The notes beneath the pieces were generated by a model. The model saw nothing but the letters and a program-made list of their open reading frames with translations, did not search any database and was not told the DNA's origin. The translations under genes were made by a program, and so were the position numbers. Below, piece by piece: positions 27,042 to 37,019 of a stretch of 64,000 nucleotides of DNA (its first letter is position 1; every line of letters starts with the position of its first letter). The stretch comes from JBCAXA01 sp038749025. Its GTDB lineage: Bacteria > Pseudomonadota > Gammaproteobacteria > Steroidobacterales > Woeseiaceae. The stretch covers positions 1 to 64,000 of the forward strand of contig JBCDIL010000010.1 of assembly GCA_038749025.1 (NCBI GenBank), read 5' to 3'.

Positions 27042-27071
27042 TTGACATCAACAAAGCTGTTTAACTATAAA
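27042..27071 (+). promoter_or_regulatory. Sigma-70-like promoter in the pilM / ponA divergent region
   Basis: TTGACA at 27042-27047 and TATAAA at 27066-27071 with an 18-base spacer, plus-strand orientation. It lies 430 bp before ponA, so the leader would be long; nearer promoters may also exist. The rest of the 506-bp gap (26997-27502) shows no convincing gene. It holds AT-rich stretches at 27000-27090 and 27240-27330, which presumably carry the pilM promoter on the other strand as well. Confidence 0.5.
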
Positions 27072-27502
27072 GCAACAGAGTGTTAAATTGCACTCAGGCA
27101 CCCCGCAGCGTCAGGCGGGATACTACGGCACCGTACACAGTGCTTTCTGTGAACCACGTACCGATAGACACTAATGTTAAATAAAGCCGGCCGGCTCCCC
27201 GTTTTGTGGCAGCCCCCCGCCGCAGCTCTCCCCAGTCACCGCGCATACGCGGCATTATTTTTCTGCCATTGTGACACGGAAGCCACACAGTCGGGCCCCA
27301 ATGTTATGTCAGATAATAAGGGCTTAGATGGTAACGGAAGTCGCGCTTCCTGTCTGCGCACCGAGACACCTCGCGGTCAATCTGGGCACCGCCGTGTGAC
27401 TGTGGGTAGACTCTCACTCCCTGGGGCGTCGTACGACGTGAATTCGCCGCCCCGTTGTACAGATTTACCCGGGCCTGCTCGGCCCACGGCCGCCTTGTCT
27501 CC

Positions 27503-30007
27503 ATGAACCGATTCATTCGCATCGTGCTGTTTTTCGTTGGCCTGGCTGGGGCCGGCGCTATCGCGGCGACCGCCGGTGTCCTCGGCGGCTACTTCTACGA
27601 AGCGCCCAACCTGCCGCCTGCTGAGACCATTCGCGATATTCCGCTGAAGGTGCCGCTGCGGGTCTACACACGCGACGGCAAGCTGATCGCGGAGATCGGT
27701 GAAGAGCGACGCACGCCGGTCGACTACGACGAGCTGCCGGAAACGGTTGTACACGCCTTACTAGCGGCTGAGGACGATCGATTTTTTGATCACCCGGGGG
27801 TCGACTACCAAGGCTTGCTGCGGGCTGCCTATAAGTTTGCGCTATCGGGACGGCGGGCCCAAGGCGGTAGCACGATCACGATGCAGCTCGCACGCGACTA
27901 CTACCTCAATCGCGATCGCAGCTTCGTGCGGAAAATTCGCGAGATCTTTTTGGCCTGGCGGATCGAACAGGAGTTTTCGAAACAAGACATCCTGGCCATG
28001 TTCTTGAACAAGATGTTCTTCGGCCAGCGGGCCTATGGGGTCGCCGCCGCTGCGCAGGTCTATTTCGATAAGACGCTGGACGAGTTGAATGCCGCGGAGG
28101 CCGCAACCATCGTCGGCACGTTGGCAGCTCCGTCACGTTACAACCCTGTCAGCGGTCCGACCAACGCTCGTAGCCGGCGTGGCTACGTGTTGCGTCGGAT
28201 GCGGGAGCTCGATTTCTTGACGGTGGCCGAATACGAAGAAGCGATGGACTATCCGCTTGAGTCTGAGCTGCACGGGCCCGACGTCGAGATCTATGCGCCG
28301 TATCTCGCCGAAATGGTTCGCCTCAATATGCTTGAGCGGTTTGGCGATACGATCTACTCGGCCGGCTATCGCGTCTACACGACCGTCGATTCGAAACTTC
28401 AGACAGCGGCGAATTACGCACTAGAAAACGGCTTGCTCGAATACGACCGTCGCCACGGCTTCCGTGGAGCGCTGGCCAACTTGGCCGACGTCGGTGCTCC
28501 CGATGCGCCGCTAACGAGTACTGAGCGCCAAGCACTTCGCGATCATCCGGAGTATGGGCCGCTGAAGGTCGCGCTCGTTCGTGGCGTCGACGAGCAAACG
28601 GCGACCGTCACGTTACGGGATGAAACAACGCTTACGATCGATTTTGCAGGCCTTTCGTGGGCACGCGAATACATCGACGACGACACGCGCGGGCCGGAGA
28701 TCGAAGCGGCAACCGACGTACTAACAGCTGGCGACATTGTTTATGTCATTGCAACGGTTACCGGCAACTATGCGTTAGCGCAGTTACCGGCTGTGCAAGG
28801 CGCAGTTGTCGCGCTCGACCCAAATGACGGTGCCGTTGCGGCGTTGGAGGGCGGCTTTGATTACCGCGCCAGTAAGTTTAATCGCGCGGTCCAAATCGAA
28901 CGCCAACCTGGGTCAACGTTTAAACCGTTTATCTACTCAGCGGCGCTTGAGCAGGGTATGACAGCGGCGACGATCATCAATGACTCGCCTGTCGTGTTGG
29001 AGTCGACCGAACTTGAAAAAGACTACCGACCGATTAACTACGGCGGTCGTTTCCACGGCCCTACGCCACTGCGCGAAGCCTTGTATCGGTCGTTCAACTT
29101 GGTGTCGGTCCGTATTTTGTTGCGGATTGGCCTTGGTAATGCCCTTCCGCATCTGCAGCAATTTGGCTTTAGCGGCGGCGCAACGCCGCGCGATACGTCG
29201 CTGGCACTGGGTAGCGGCTCGATGTCACCGTTGAGACTAGCCACCGGTTACGCCGTTTTCGCTAACACCGGCTACAAGGTGGAGCCGTACTTTATCGACA
29301 GAATCGTCGACACGACCGGCACTGTCCTGGAGCGCGCCGATCCATTCGTTGTTTGCGATATCTGCCAAGTTGACGAAGACGACGACGCCACGACAGAACC
29401 GGTGCTAACACCGGTAATGGCAACATCAACATCGGTCGAAACATACCGACCGGATGCCAATGAAGCCCCGGAACTGTTCAGCGGTATGAAGCTCGCCGAA
29501 CGGGTGCTCGAAGTGCGCAATGCGTGGATCGTTAGCGACATCATGCGCGACGTCATCCGGCGCGGCACCGGTGTTCGTGCTAACTCGCTCGGCCGAACCG
29601 ACTTGTCGGGCAAAACCGGAACCTCCAATGACCGTCGCGACGCGTGGTTCGCTGGCTTCAATCGCGATCTGGTCGCGACGGTGTGGGTTGGCTTTGACGC
29701 CGATCGGCCTCTCGGCGGCCGCGAGGAAGGCTCGCGGACTGCGCTACCGATCTGGGTGCAGTTCATCGATCTGGCCATGGACGGCTTGGCGAATCATGTT
29801 GCGCCGCAACCGCCGGGCATGACCACGGTCCGTATCTCGCGAGACACCGGGGAGTTGCCGCGGCCTGGGGATACGAATATCGTCTTCGAGACATTCCGGG
29901 ACGAATACGCGCCGCGACCCGACTTCACCGATCCGACCGCACCGCTTGGCGGCGACCCGTTCAATACCGACGAACTTACCGAGTCGGTCGAGGACCCCTT
30001 GTTCTAG
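27503..30007 (+). CDS. mrcA: Penicillin-binding protein 1A, bifunctional peptidoglycan synthase
   Basis: An 834-residue class A PBP (also called ponA). There is one N-terminal membrane helix. The GT51 glycosyltransferase has AEDDRFFDHPGVDYQGLLRA and GGSTITMQLARDYYL at about residues 85-130. A central OB-like insert follows (about 300-410). The transpeptidase has the SxxK motif in GSTFKPFIYSAAL, SxN in RSFNLVSVR, and KTG in SGKTGTSND. ATG at 27503 places the helix correctly; an upstream in-frame start at 27455 is unlikely. It is divergent from pilM. Confidence 0.95.
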   Translation: MNRFIRIVLFFVGLAGAGAIAATAGVLGGYFYEAPNLPPAETIRDIPLKVPLRVYTRDGKLIAEIGEERRTPVDYDELPETVVHALLAAEDDRFFDHPGVDYQGLLRAAYKFALSGRRAQGGSTITMQLARDYYLNRDRSFVRKIREIFLAWRIEQEFSKQDILAMFLNKMFFGQRAYGVAAAAQVYFDKTLDELNAAEAATIVGTLAAPSRYNPVSGPTNARSRRGYVLRRMRELDFLTVAEYEEAMDYPLESELHGPDVEIYAPYLAEMVRLNMLERFGDTIYSAGYRVYTTVDSKLQTAANYALENGLLEYDRRHGFRGALANLADVGAPDAPLTSTERQALRDHPEYGPLKVALVRGVDEQTATVTLRDETTLTIDFAGLSWAREYIDDDTRGPEIEAATDVLTAGDIVYVIATVTGNYALAQLPAVQGAVVALDPNDGAVAALEGGFDYRASKFNRAVQIERQPGSTFKPFIYSAALEQGMTAATIINDSPVVLESTELEKDYRPINYGGRFHGPTPLREALYRSFNLVSVRILLRIGLGNALPHLQQFGFSGGATPRDTSLALGSGSMSPLRLATGYAVFANTGYKVEPYFIDRIVDTTGTVLERADPFVVCDICQVDEDDDATTEPVLTPVMATSTSVETYRPDANEAPELFSGMKLAERVLEVRNAWIVSDIMRDVIRRGTGVRANSLGRTDLSGKTGTSNDRRDAWFAGFNRDLVATVWVGFDADRPLGGREEGSRTALPIWVQFIDLAMDGLANHVAPQPPGMTTVRISRDTGELPRPGDTNIVFETFRDEYAPRPDFTDPTAPLGGDPFNTDELTESVEDPLF

Positions 30008-30025
30008 CGTACAGCGAGTAACGGC

Positions 30026-30655
30026 ATGGCGAAGCACGACGATCATGAACGACTGCGGGCGCAGGTCGCGCAGGAGGCGGCGCGTATCATCGCCGAGCAG
30101 GGGATTCAGGACTTCGGCCAAGCCAAGCGTAAAGCTGGCGCACGACTCAACATTCGTGGGCGAGCGGCGTTGCCGACCAATGCCGAGGTCGAACGGGCGT
30201 TGGTCGAGTATCAAGCCTTGTTTGGACGCGAAGCGCACACCAGCCATATCGAGCAACTGCGCCGAACTGCGCTCGTTGCGATGGACCGTCTCAAAGCGTT
30301 CACACCGCGCCTGGTAGGGCCAGTAGCCGCCGGTACCGCTGGCGAGGGCGCAGCGATCAACCTGCACGTTTTTACCGACACGCCGGAAGACGTGTTGTTT
30401 TCGCTAGAGAACAGTGGAACGAGTGTCGATTCCTTTGAGCGACGCTTGAAAAACCGTCGCGATTCGACCAGCAGCTTTCCCGGCTACGCATTTCGTCTCG
30501 ACGAGACTGTCGTTGAAGCGACCGTGTTCCCGGTCGATGGGCTCCGCCAAGCTCCGTGTAGCCCGGTCGACGGCCGCCCGATGAAGCGCTTACGTGCCGA
30601 GCAGATCGAACAGCTTCTAGCCGAGTCGGCGCTGCTGACAGCCGTTGTTGCTTGA
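30026..30655 (+). CDS. Conserved hypothetical protein downstream of ponA
   Basis: A 209-residue soluble protein, no signal or membrane segment. The N-terminal half is helical (LRAQVAQEAARIIAEQG, then DFGQAKRKAGARL and LPTNAEVERALVEYQALF) and is of a type I have seen in other gammaproteobacteria without a known function. The C-terminal half has beta-like stretches (AAINLHVFTDTPEDVLFSLE) and a final basic helix (MKRLRAEQIEQLLAE). It starts 18 bp after ponA and is probably co-transcribed. Repeat array A begins 35-40 bp past its stop. Confidence 0.7.
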   Translation: MAKHDDHERLRAQVAQEAARIIAEQGIQDFGQAKRKAGARLNIRGRAALPTNAEVERALVEYQALFGREAHTSHIEQLRRTALVAMDRLKAFTPRLVGPVAAGTAGEGAAINLHVFTDTPEDVLFSLENSGTSVDSFERRLKNRRDSTSSFPGYAFRLDETVVEATVFPVDGLRQAPCSPVDGRPMKRLRAEQIEQLLAESALLTAVVA

Positions 30656-30689
30656 CCGTTATCGCTGCCCGCTTACTGATTTGGTTACC

Positions 30690-31250
30690 ACTGATGTGGG
30701 AGCGGCGTCCCGCCGCGATTAAGCCGCGGATCGCAATGACGCCGTAATCATCGGGCCGAGCCGGCCCTCCCACAGATCCGTTTGCCGTTACCGCAAAAAG
30801 GACGCAGTGGTTACCACTGATGTGGGAGCGGCGTCTCGCCGCGATTAAGCCGCGGATCGCATTGACGCCGTAATCATCGGGCCGCGACGACCCTCCCACA
30901 GCTCCGTTTGCCGTTACCGCAAAGAGGACGCAGTGGTTACCACTGATGTGGGAGCGGCGTCTCGCCGCGATTAGCCGCGGATCGCAATGACGCCGTAATC
31001 ATCGGGCCGCGACGGCCCTCCCACAGCTCCGTTTGCCGTTACCGCAAAAAGGACGCAGTGGTTACCACTGATGTGGGAGCGGCGTCCCGCCGCGATTAAG
31101 CCGCGGATCGCTATGATGCCGTAATCATCGGTCCGCGACGGCCCTCCCACAGCTCCGTTTGCCGTTACCGCTTACGGCAACGTTATTGGTACTGCGGATG
31201 CGGTAACTAGTGTTGTCGGAGCGGCGTCTCGCCGCGACCTAGCCACGGCT
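30690..31250. repeat. REP-like array A, four tandem units of about 126 bp plus a degenerate copy
   Basis: The head TGTGGGAGCGGCGTC occurs at 30695, 30821, 30947 and 31072 (periods 126, 126, 125), with a weaker copy near 31208. Each unit holds the hairpin-forming GCGGCGTCCCGCCGC core, AAGCCGCGGATCGC, then the inverted partner CCCTCCCACAG about 70 bp on, and a constant spacer with CGTTTGCCGTTACCGC. The units are nearly identical. This layout resembles the REP/BIME elements of Pseudomonas and related bacteria. It fills the gap between the ponA-side unknown gene (+) and gltA (-), two convergent transcripts. The short reading frames across it are artefacts of the period being a multiple of three. 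Confidence 0.9.
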
Positions 31251-31270
31251 GACAACCAGAAAACGCGCCC

Positions 31271-32560
<1,290 letters not shown>

Positions 32561-32710
32561 CGGGCACGTCCTTAATGGCATAAACGACGCCCGCCAGGAT
32601 GGCGAGTGGCCGTATTCGTTTGGCCCGCGCGCCGACGGCGGCGCCAGAGCGTCGGTCGACTCGAGAGCGGGTTGTCAGGTTGACGCGCCCAGCCAGGGCG
32701 TGCCGAGCGG

Positions 32711-32914
32711 TCAGGACCGCGCGTATTTTCGCCGAAACTTGTCGACCCGACCACCGGCATCAACGATTTTTTGCTTGCCGGTGTAGAACGGGTGGCAGCT
32801 CGAACAAACCTCGACCTGCAGCGGGCCGCCGAGCGTCGAACGAGTCGTAAAGGTATTCCCGCAGCTGCAGGTAACTACCGTTTCGGCATAGTTCGGATGG
32901 ATGTCGGCTTTCAT
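32711..32914 (-). CDS. rpmE: Ribosomal protein L31 (zinc-binding form)
   Basis: A 67-residue large-subunit protein: MKADIHPNYAETVVTCSCGN, then CSSCHPFYTGKQKIVDAGGRVDKF with a basic tail. The CxC and CxxC cysteines show the zinc-binding (C+) form, not the zinc-starvation paralogue. ATG at 32914 gives the canonical N-terminus. Transcribed away from the DnaA-box region upstream of it. Confidence 0.96.
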   Translation of the reverse strand: MKADIHPNYAETVVTCSCGNTFTTRSTLGGPLQVEVCSSCHPFYTGKQKIVDAGGRVDKFRRKYARS

Positions 32915-33040
32915 GTCTCCAGTGTCCGCGTCGGTCAGGGTCGCGCGACGCTCGCGCAACCCAAAGAAAAAGGTCGCGTAGGATAACGATTCGGGTGTGC
33001 GGCGGCAAGTGCTGCGGCGCAGCAGATCAGGCGCCTGCGC

Positions 33041-33253
33041 TTATTCACAGAACCTGTGGATAAGTCTGTGGATGAACGTTGATTAACCGCCCGAAAGCCG
33101 CGGTTTTATTACATTGCTGTCACAATGATCAAAATCTGTTCAATATTATATTACTAATAAAAACAGCTATTTGTAGCATTTAAAACAGAGGTTAAATCAA
33201 CTGAGCACCCCGTGAGAGCCAAAAACTAGGGCTTTCGGCCAGATTGTGCATAA
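33041..33253. other. DnaA-box cluster with AT-rich tract (oriC-like)
   Basis: In the 385-bp gene-free stretch between rpmE and hemW there are three exact matches to the DnaA-box consensus TTATNCACA: TTATTCACA at 33041-33049 (+), TTATCCACA at 33055-33063 (-), TTATGCACA at 33245-33253 (-). A fourth site, TCATCCACA at 33067-33075 (-), has one mismatch. A strongly AT-rich tract at about 33105-33200 (with ATATTATATTACTAATAAAA) could act as an unwinding element. The arrangement is oriC-like, but no dnaA, dnaN, gidA or rpmH lies nearby, so a DnaA-titration or regulatory site is a real alternative. Confidence 0.5.
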
Positions 33254-33299
33254 ATCGGCCAGGCAAGCCGCTGATGGCCGTTTACAAACAGGTTATTTG

Positions 33300-34439
33300 C
33301 TACGGCAGAAAAAGCGCCTGTAAGTCATTCAAAAACCGATACCCAAAGGCTGACGCCCGAAATCTTCCGGGTGATGGCCGTTCGAGCAAGCCGCGCGATT
33401 CGGCCTCAGCGAGTCGACGGCGCAAAGCGCGATCGTCGCCGTCGACGAGTGCCGGTAGGGCATCAAAACGGTGTCCATCGGTTAGTCGGAGCGTGTTTAA
33501 GAAAAACTCGAAGGCGACCTGTGAGGCGTCGATAGGCATCAGCGCGGCGTCGAGCGACGGCCGCTGGAGTTGATAGCGGCGAGGATGTCGCGGGCGCTCG
33601 TACCGCGCCGGCCAGCCGGCCGCATCGGTCAATTTGCCGTGCGCGCCGGCGCCAAGCGCCAAATAGTCGCCAAAGCGCCAGTAGTTAAGGTTATGACGAC
33701 AGCGCCGGCCTGGCTTTGCATAGGCCGAAACCTCGTAGCGCTCAAACCCTGCGGCGGCCAGTAACGCCAGGCCGGCGTCTTGCATTGCCGCGACGGTATC
33801 GTCGTCAGGCAACGGTGGCGGATCACGATGAAAGCGCGTGCCCGGCTCGAGCGTTAATTGGTACCACGACACATGCTCTGGCGGATCGTCGAGTAGGCGC
33901 TCTAGATCGGCCGTCGCGGCTGCCACCGATTGGCCGGGTAAGGCGTACATGATGTCGAGATTGACGTTGTCGAAGCCGGCAGCGCGCGCCGTCGCTAATG
34001 CGGCGCCTGCCTCAGATGCGCTGTGCTGGCGTCCTAATGTCTGCAGCGCCGACGCGTCGAACGACTGAATGCCAATCGATAGCCGGTTCACGCCGGCAGC
34101 GCGGTAGTGATCTAGCCGCTCGAGCTCCACCGACCCCGGGTTCGCCTCTAGCGTTACCTCAAGATCGGCTGGGCACTCGAACACGGCGCGAAGCGTTTCG
34201 AGAACACGGGCGATCGCCGCACCCGGAAAGAGACTGGGCGTACCGCCGCCGATGAAAATGCTGCGGATCGTGCGGCCGTGGACCGACCGATGCTGCACGG
34301 TTATGTCCTCGCACAGGGCCGCAACGTAGGCGTCGACTGGCAAAGCACCGTCCAGCGCATACGAATTGAAATCGCAGTAAGGGCATTTAGACACGCACCA
34401 CGGCAAGTGCAAGTACAGCCCGAGATCGTTAGCGGCCAC
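33300..34439 (-). CDS. hemW: HemW-like radical SAM protein (heme chaperone)
   Basis: A 379-residue radical SAM protein of the HemN/HemW family. The iron-sulfur motif is in LPWCVSKCPYCDFNSYA (CxxxCxxC). SAM-binding stretches follow: FIGGGTPSLF, EANPGSVE, NRLSIGIQSF and NLDIMYALPGQ. The C-terminal HemN_C domain carries GAGAHGKL. HemW is linked to heme delivery to respiratory enzymes and lacks the extra N-terminal segment of true HemN. It follows rdgB by 10 bp in an rph-rdgB-hemW run, a common gammaproteobacterial order. Confidence 0.93.
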   Translation of the reverse strand: MAANDLGLYLHLPWCVSKCPYCDFNSYALDGALPVDAYVAALCEDITVQHRSVHGRTIRSIFIGGGTPSLFPGAAIARVLETLRAVFECPADLEVTLEANPGSVELERLDHYRAAGVNRLSIGIQSFDASALQTLGRQHSASEAGAALATARAAGFDNVNLDIMYALPGQSVAAATADLERLLDDPPEHVSWYQLTLEPGTRFHRDPPPLPDDDTVAAMQDAGLALLAAAGFERYEVSAYAKPGRRCRHNLNYWRFGDYLALGAGAHGKLTDAAGWPARYERPRHPRRYQLQRPSLDAALMPIDASQVAFEFFLNTLRLTDGHRFDALPALVDGDDRALRRRLAEAESRGLLERPSPGRFRASAFGYRFLNDLQALFLP

Positions 34440-34449
34440 GGCTCATAGG

Positions 34450-35055
34450 TTACGCGTGGCGATGATCACTGAGGCGTTTAAGGAGCGCCGCCAGCGCTTT
34501 TCCGCGATGGCTGATGCGGTTTTTCTCCGCAGGATCTAACTCGCCGCCGGTTAGCTGGTGGGTAGGATCGATGAACACCGGGTCATAGCCGAAACCGTTT
34601 TTGCCGCGCGGTTCGGTGGCAATGTAGCCGGACCAAATACCCTCACAGATGATAGGTACCGGATCGTCGGCGCTCGCCAAGTAAACCAGCACGCAGTGAA
34701 AGTGCGCCGAACGCGCGTTCGGCGATGACTGATTGCGAAGCGCATCCAGCAACTTCGTGTTATTTGCGCTCGCATTGGCGTCGGTCCCGGCATAGCGCGC
34801 CGAGTAGATCCCAGGCCTCCCGCCGAGCGCGTCCACCGCCAAACCGGAATCGTCGGCCAGCACCGGCAAGCCGGTTATTCGAGCGGCATAGCGAGCCTTG
34901 ATGAGGGCGTTTTCGACAAACGTTAAGCCGGTCTCTGCGACGGCACCGACACCGTGTTCGCTTTGCGGCTCGAGCGAGAAACCTAGCGGTTGCAGCAGCA
35001 GCGTAATCTCGGCCAGTTTGCCGGCGTTACCGGATGCCAGAACCAGCCGTGTCAT
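34450..35055 (-). CDS. rdgB: RdgB, dITP/XTP pyrophosphatase
   Basis: A 201-residue Ham1-family enzyme that cleanses the nucleotide pool of dITP and XTP. Seen: N-terminal LVLASGNAGKLAEI, TFVENALIKARYAA, LADDSGLAVDALGGRPGIYSARYAG, and C-terminal GFGYDPVFIDP with ISHRGKAL. It lies 4 bp from the end of rph. Confidence 0.96.
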   Translation of the reverse strand: MTRLVLASGNAGKLAEITLLLQPLGFSLEPQSEHGVGAVAETGLTFVENALIKARYAARITGLPVLADDSGLAVDALGGRPGIYSARYAGTDANASANNTKLLDALRNQSSPNARSAHFHCVLVYLASADDPVPIICEGIWSGYIATEPRGKNGFGYDPVFIDPTHQLTGGELDPAEKNRISHRGKALAALLKRLSDHRHA

Positions 35056-35058
35056 GAC

Positions 35059-35787
35059 TTAAGCCTGGTGGCGTGCTAGCAGATCGCTTTGCAACGCCAT
35101 CAGCTCCTTGATGCCTTTGTCCGCTAAGTCGAGCATCGCATCGAGCTCGTTGCGACGAAAAGCATGGCCCTCGGCTGTGCCCTGCACTTCGATAAAGCCA
35201 CCGCCATCGTTCATCACGACGTTCATATCGGTCTCAGCCTTGGAGTCTTCGGCGTAGTCGAGATCAAGAACGGGAACACCGTCGAAAACACCGACCGACA
35301 CTGCGGCGACTTGGCCATGGAGCGGATCGCGCTTCAGTCGACCTGCCGTACGCTCGCGATTCAGTGCCAGGGCCAATGCCGCATAACCGCCGGTGATCGA
35401 CGCCGTGCGGGTACCGCCGTCAGCTTGAATGACGTCGCAATCGACCGTTACCGTCATTTCACCTAGTGCCTGCAAATCAACAGCCGCCCGCAGCGAGCGA
35501 CCGATTAGACGCTGGATTTCTTGAGTCCGGCCGCTTTGTTTACCGCGTGCGGCCTCGCGCTGCCCACGCGTGTGTGTTGCTCGCGGCAGCATCCCGTACT
35601 CGGCCGTGACCCAGCCTTGGCCCTGGCCACGTAGCCACGGTGGAACGCGCGTCTCAACACTGGCGGTACACAACACATGAGTATCACCGGCACGGATCAA
35701 TACCGAGCCTTCAGCGTGGCGAGTGACATCGGCTTCGAGCTGACACTGTCGAAGCTCATCGGTCGCGCGGCCGCTGGGTCGAGACAT
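35059..35787 (-). CDS. rph: Ribonuclease PH
   Basis: A 242-residue phosphorolytic 3'-5' exoribonuclease that trims tRNA ends. Signatures: SVLIRAGDTHVLCTASVE, GQGWVTAEYGMLPRATHTR, RTQEIQRLIGRSLRAAVD, DCDVIQADGGTRTASITGGY, LDLDYAEDSKAETDMNVVM. ATG at 35787 gives the usual MSRPSGR start; the upstream ATG/TTG at 35808 is unlikely. First gene of rph-rdgB-hemW. Confidence 0.96.
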   Translation of the reverse strand: MSRPSGRATDELRQCQLEADVTRHAEGSVLIRAGDTHVLCTASVETRVPPWLRGQGQGWVTAEYGMLPRATHTRGQREAARGKQSGRTQEIQRLIGRSLRAAVDLQALGEMTVTVDCDVIQADGGTRTASITGGYAALALALNRERTAGRLKRDPLHGQVAAVSVGVFDGVPVLDLDYAEDSKAETDMNVVMNDGGGFIEVQGTAEGHAFRRNELDAMLDLADKGIKELMALQSDLLARHQA

Positions 35788-35929
35788 GAAAATACCGTCG
35801 GGAAACACAAAACGCCGGCGGAGAATACACGAAAGTTAGGGGGCATGATGTGGAGGCACCTCGTCGTTCGGTAGCGGCGAAAGAGGATGCGGGGGCCAGG
35901 GCGACGCCGGTAGGCTCGTCGCGTTCGAC

Positions 35930-36225
35930 CCGATGGCAGCAGCCACAATGTCATCCGCGGACTGCATCGCGGCGGGACGCCGCTCCCACATCGGGTTCTG
36001 GCGCCGTCGGTAAACGAAGCTGTGGGAGGGCCGTCTCGGCCCGATGACAACAGCGACGAAGCCATCCGCGGACTGCATCGCGGCGGGACGCCGCTCCCAC
36101 ATCAGGGTTTGGCGTTGTCGGTAACCGAAGCTGTGGGAGGGCCGTCTCGGCCCGATGACAACAGCGACGAAGCCATCCACGGACTGCATCGCAGCGGGAC
36201 GCCGCTCCCACATCAGTAGGACCCG
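35930..36225. repeat. REP-like array B, three units of 111 bp in inverted orientation
   Basis: Three copies of the reverse-complement head (GCGGGACGCCGCTCCCACA) occur with starts near 35969, 36080 and 36191, an exact 111-bp period. Intervening CTGTGGGAGGGCCGTCTCGG partners lie at about 36020 and 36132. The unit is related to arrays A, C and D but reads from the other strand relative to window coordinates. It occupies the gap between rph (-) and the PP2C gene (-), that is, downstream of PP2C. The rest of the 488-bp gap (35788-35929 and 36226-36275) shows nothing I recognise. Confidence 0.88.
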
Positions 36226-36275
36226 CATCAGTAGAGCCCGGATCAGCAGAACCCACCTCGGGACTTGGCGGTCGC

Positions 36276-37019
36276 TTAACCTAACCAGCGTAGGGACGTG
36301 GCGGTGGTGTTATCCGAATAGGGCGCATTAGCGCCAACCGCGAGGTCGACCATTTCGCGCAGCGAATCGATTAATGGCTGATCATCGCGACCCGCCATGC
36401 GGGCGAGGTCTTTCTCAGCGAGACCGGACCAGAGGCCATCGGTGCAAGCGATCAACGTATCGCCGGCGCGGAGTCTTTTTTTGCTTGAGACCGTGATACT
36501 CGGTAGTGCGTCGTCGCCGCCGAGGCACGATTCGACAAAGTTACGCATCGGGTGGGTCTTCAACTGATGCTCTTTGATCACGCCTTCTTGTAGCAATACT
36601 TCAACGTGGCTGTGATCGCGCGTTCGATCACTGACGCGACCGTCGCGTAGCAAATACACCCGCGAATCGCCGACATGGGCAAAGTAAGCGGCACGATCCT
36701 GCACCAAGCAGATCGCGCCTGTCGCACGTGGTCGGTCGTCGACGGGCACCTCCGCCGTGTCGTTGACGATCGCGTCATGCGCACGACCGAGGGCGAGATA
36801 CAAGAAGCCTTGTGGGTCGAAAATCGGTTTCCGGACCTCGTTGAAGAGCTGCTCCAACGTCTGTAACGCCACATCTGCGGCCCGCGCGCCGTCGAGGTGA
36901 CCACCCATCCCGTCGAACGTCAGCAACAAAGCCGCGTTGTCAGCGACAACAATCTTAGCTTTATCCTGGTTTTCTTTGCGATCGCCGCGAACGGAGATCT
37001 TGCCGTATTCGATACGCAC
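36276..37019 (-). CDS. PP2C-type serine/threonine protein phosphatase
   Basis: A 247-residue PPM/PP2C phosphatase. Metal-binding motifs: GDRKENQDKAKI near residue 12, LLTFDGMGGHLDGARAAD (about 33-50), AHVGDSRVYLLRDG (about 114), and LIACTDGLWSGL plus SDNTTATSL at the C-terminus. Bacterial members oppose Ser/Thr kinases or act on type VI secretion; no kinase gene is nearby. Divergent from yicC. Confidence 0.92.
   Translation of the reverse strand: MRIEYGKISVRGDRKENQDKAKIVVADNAALLLTFDGMGGHLDGARAADVALQTLEQLFNEVRKPIFDPQGFLYLALGRAHDAIVNDTAEVPVDDRPRATGAICLVQDRAAYFAHVGDSRVYLLRDGRVSDRTRDHSHVEVLLQEGVIKEHQLKTHPMRNFVESCLGGDDALPSITVSSKKRLRAGDTLIACTDGLWSGLAEKDLARMAGRDDQPLIDSLREMVDLAVGANAPYSDNTTATSLRWLG

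Noticed and set aside
27240..27330. Possible small RNA or second promoter in the pilM-ponA gap
   Set aside because: The stretch is AT-rich, but I could not find paired -35/-10 boxes or a terminator that would define a transcript.
30372..30899. Open frames across the repeat arrays, such as minus-strand 30372-30899 and 35836-36228 and plus-strand 55995-56258
   Set aside because: They arise because the repeat step is a multiple of three (126, 111) or because hairpin DNA is GC-rich and low in stops. The products are just repeated low-complexity text with no ribosome-binding sites.
30690..31250. CRISPR array at the regularly spaced repeats (also 35930-36225, 55845-56440, 57235-57570)
   Set aside because: The step is 110-126 bp and the whole unit, including the part that would be a spacer, is repeated. 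CRISPR needs short repeats with unique spacers. No cas genes are present.
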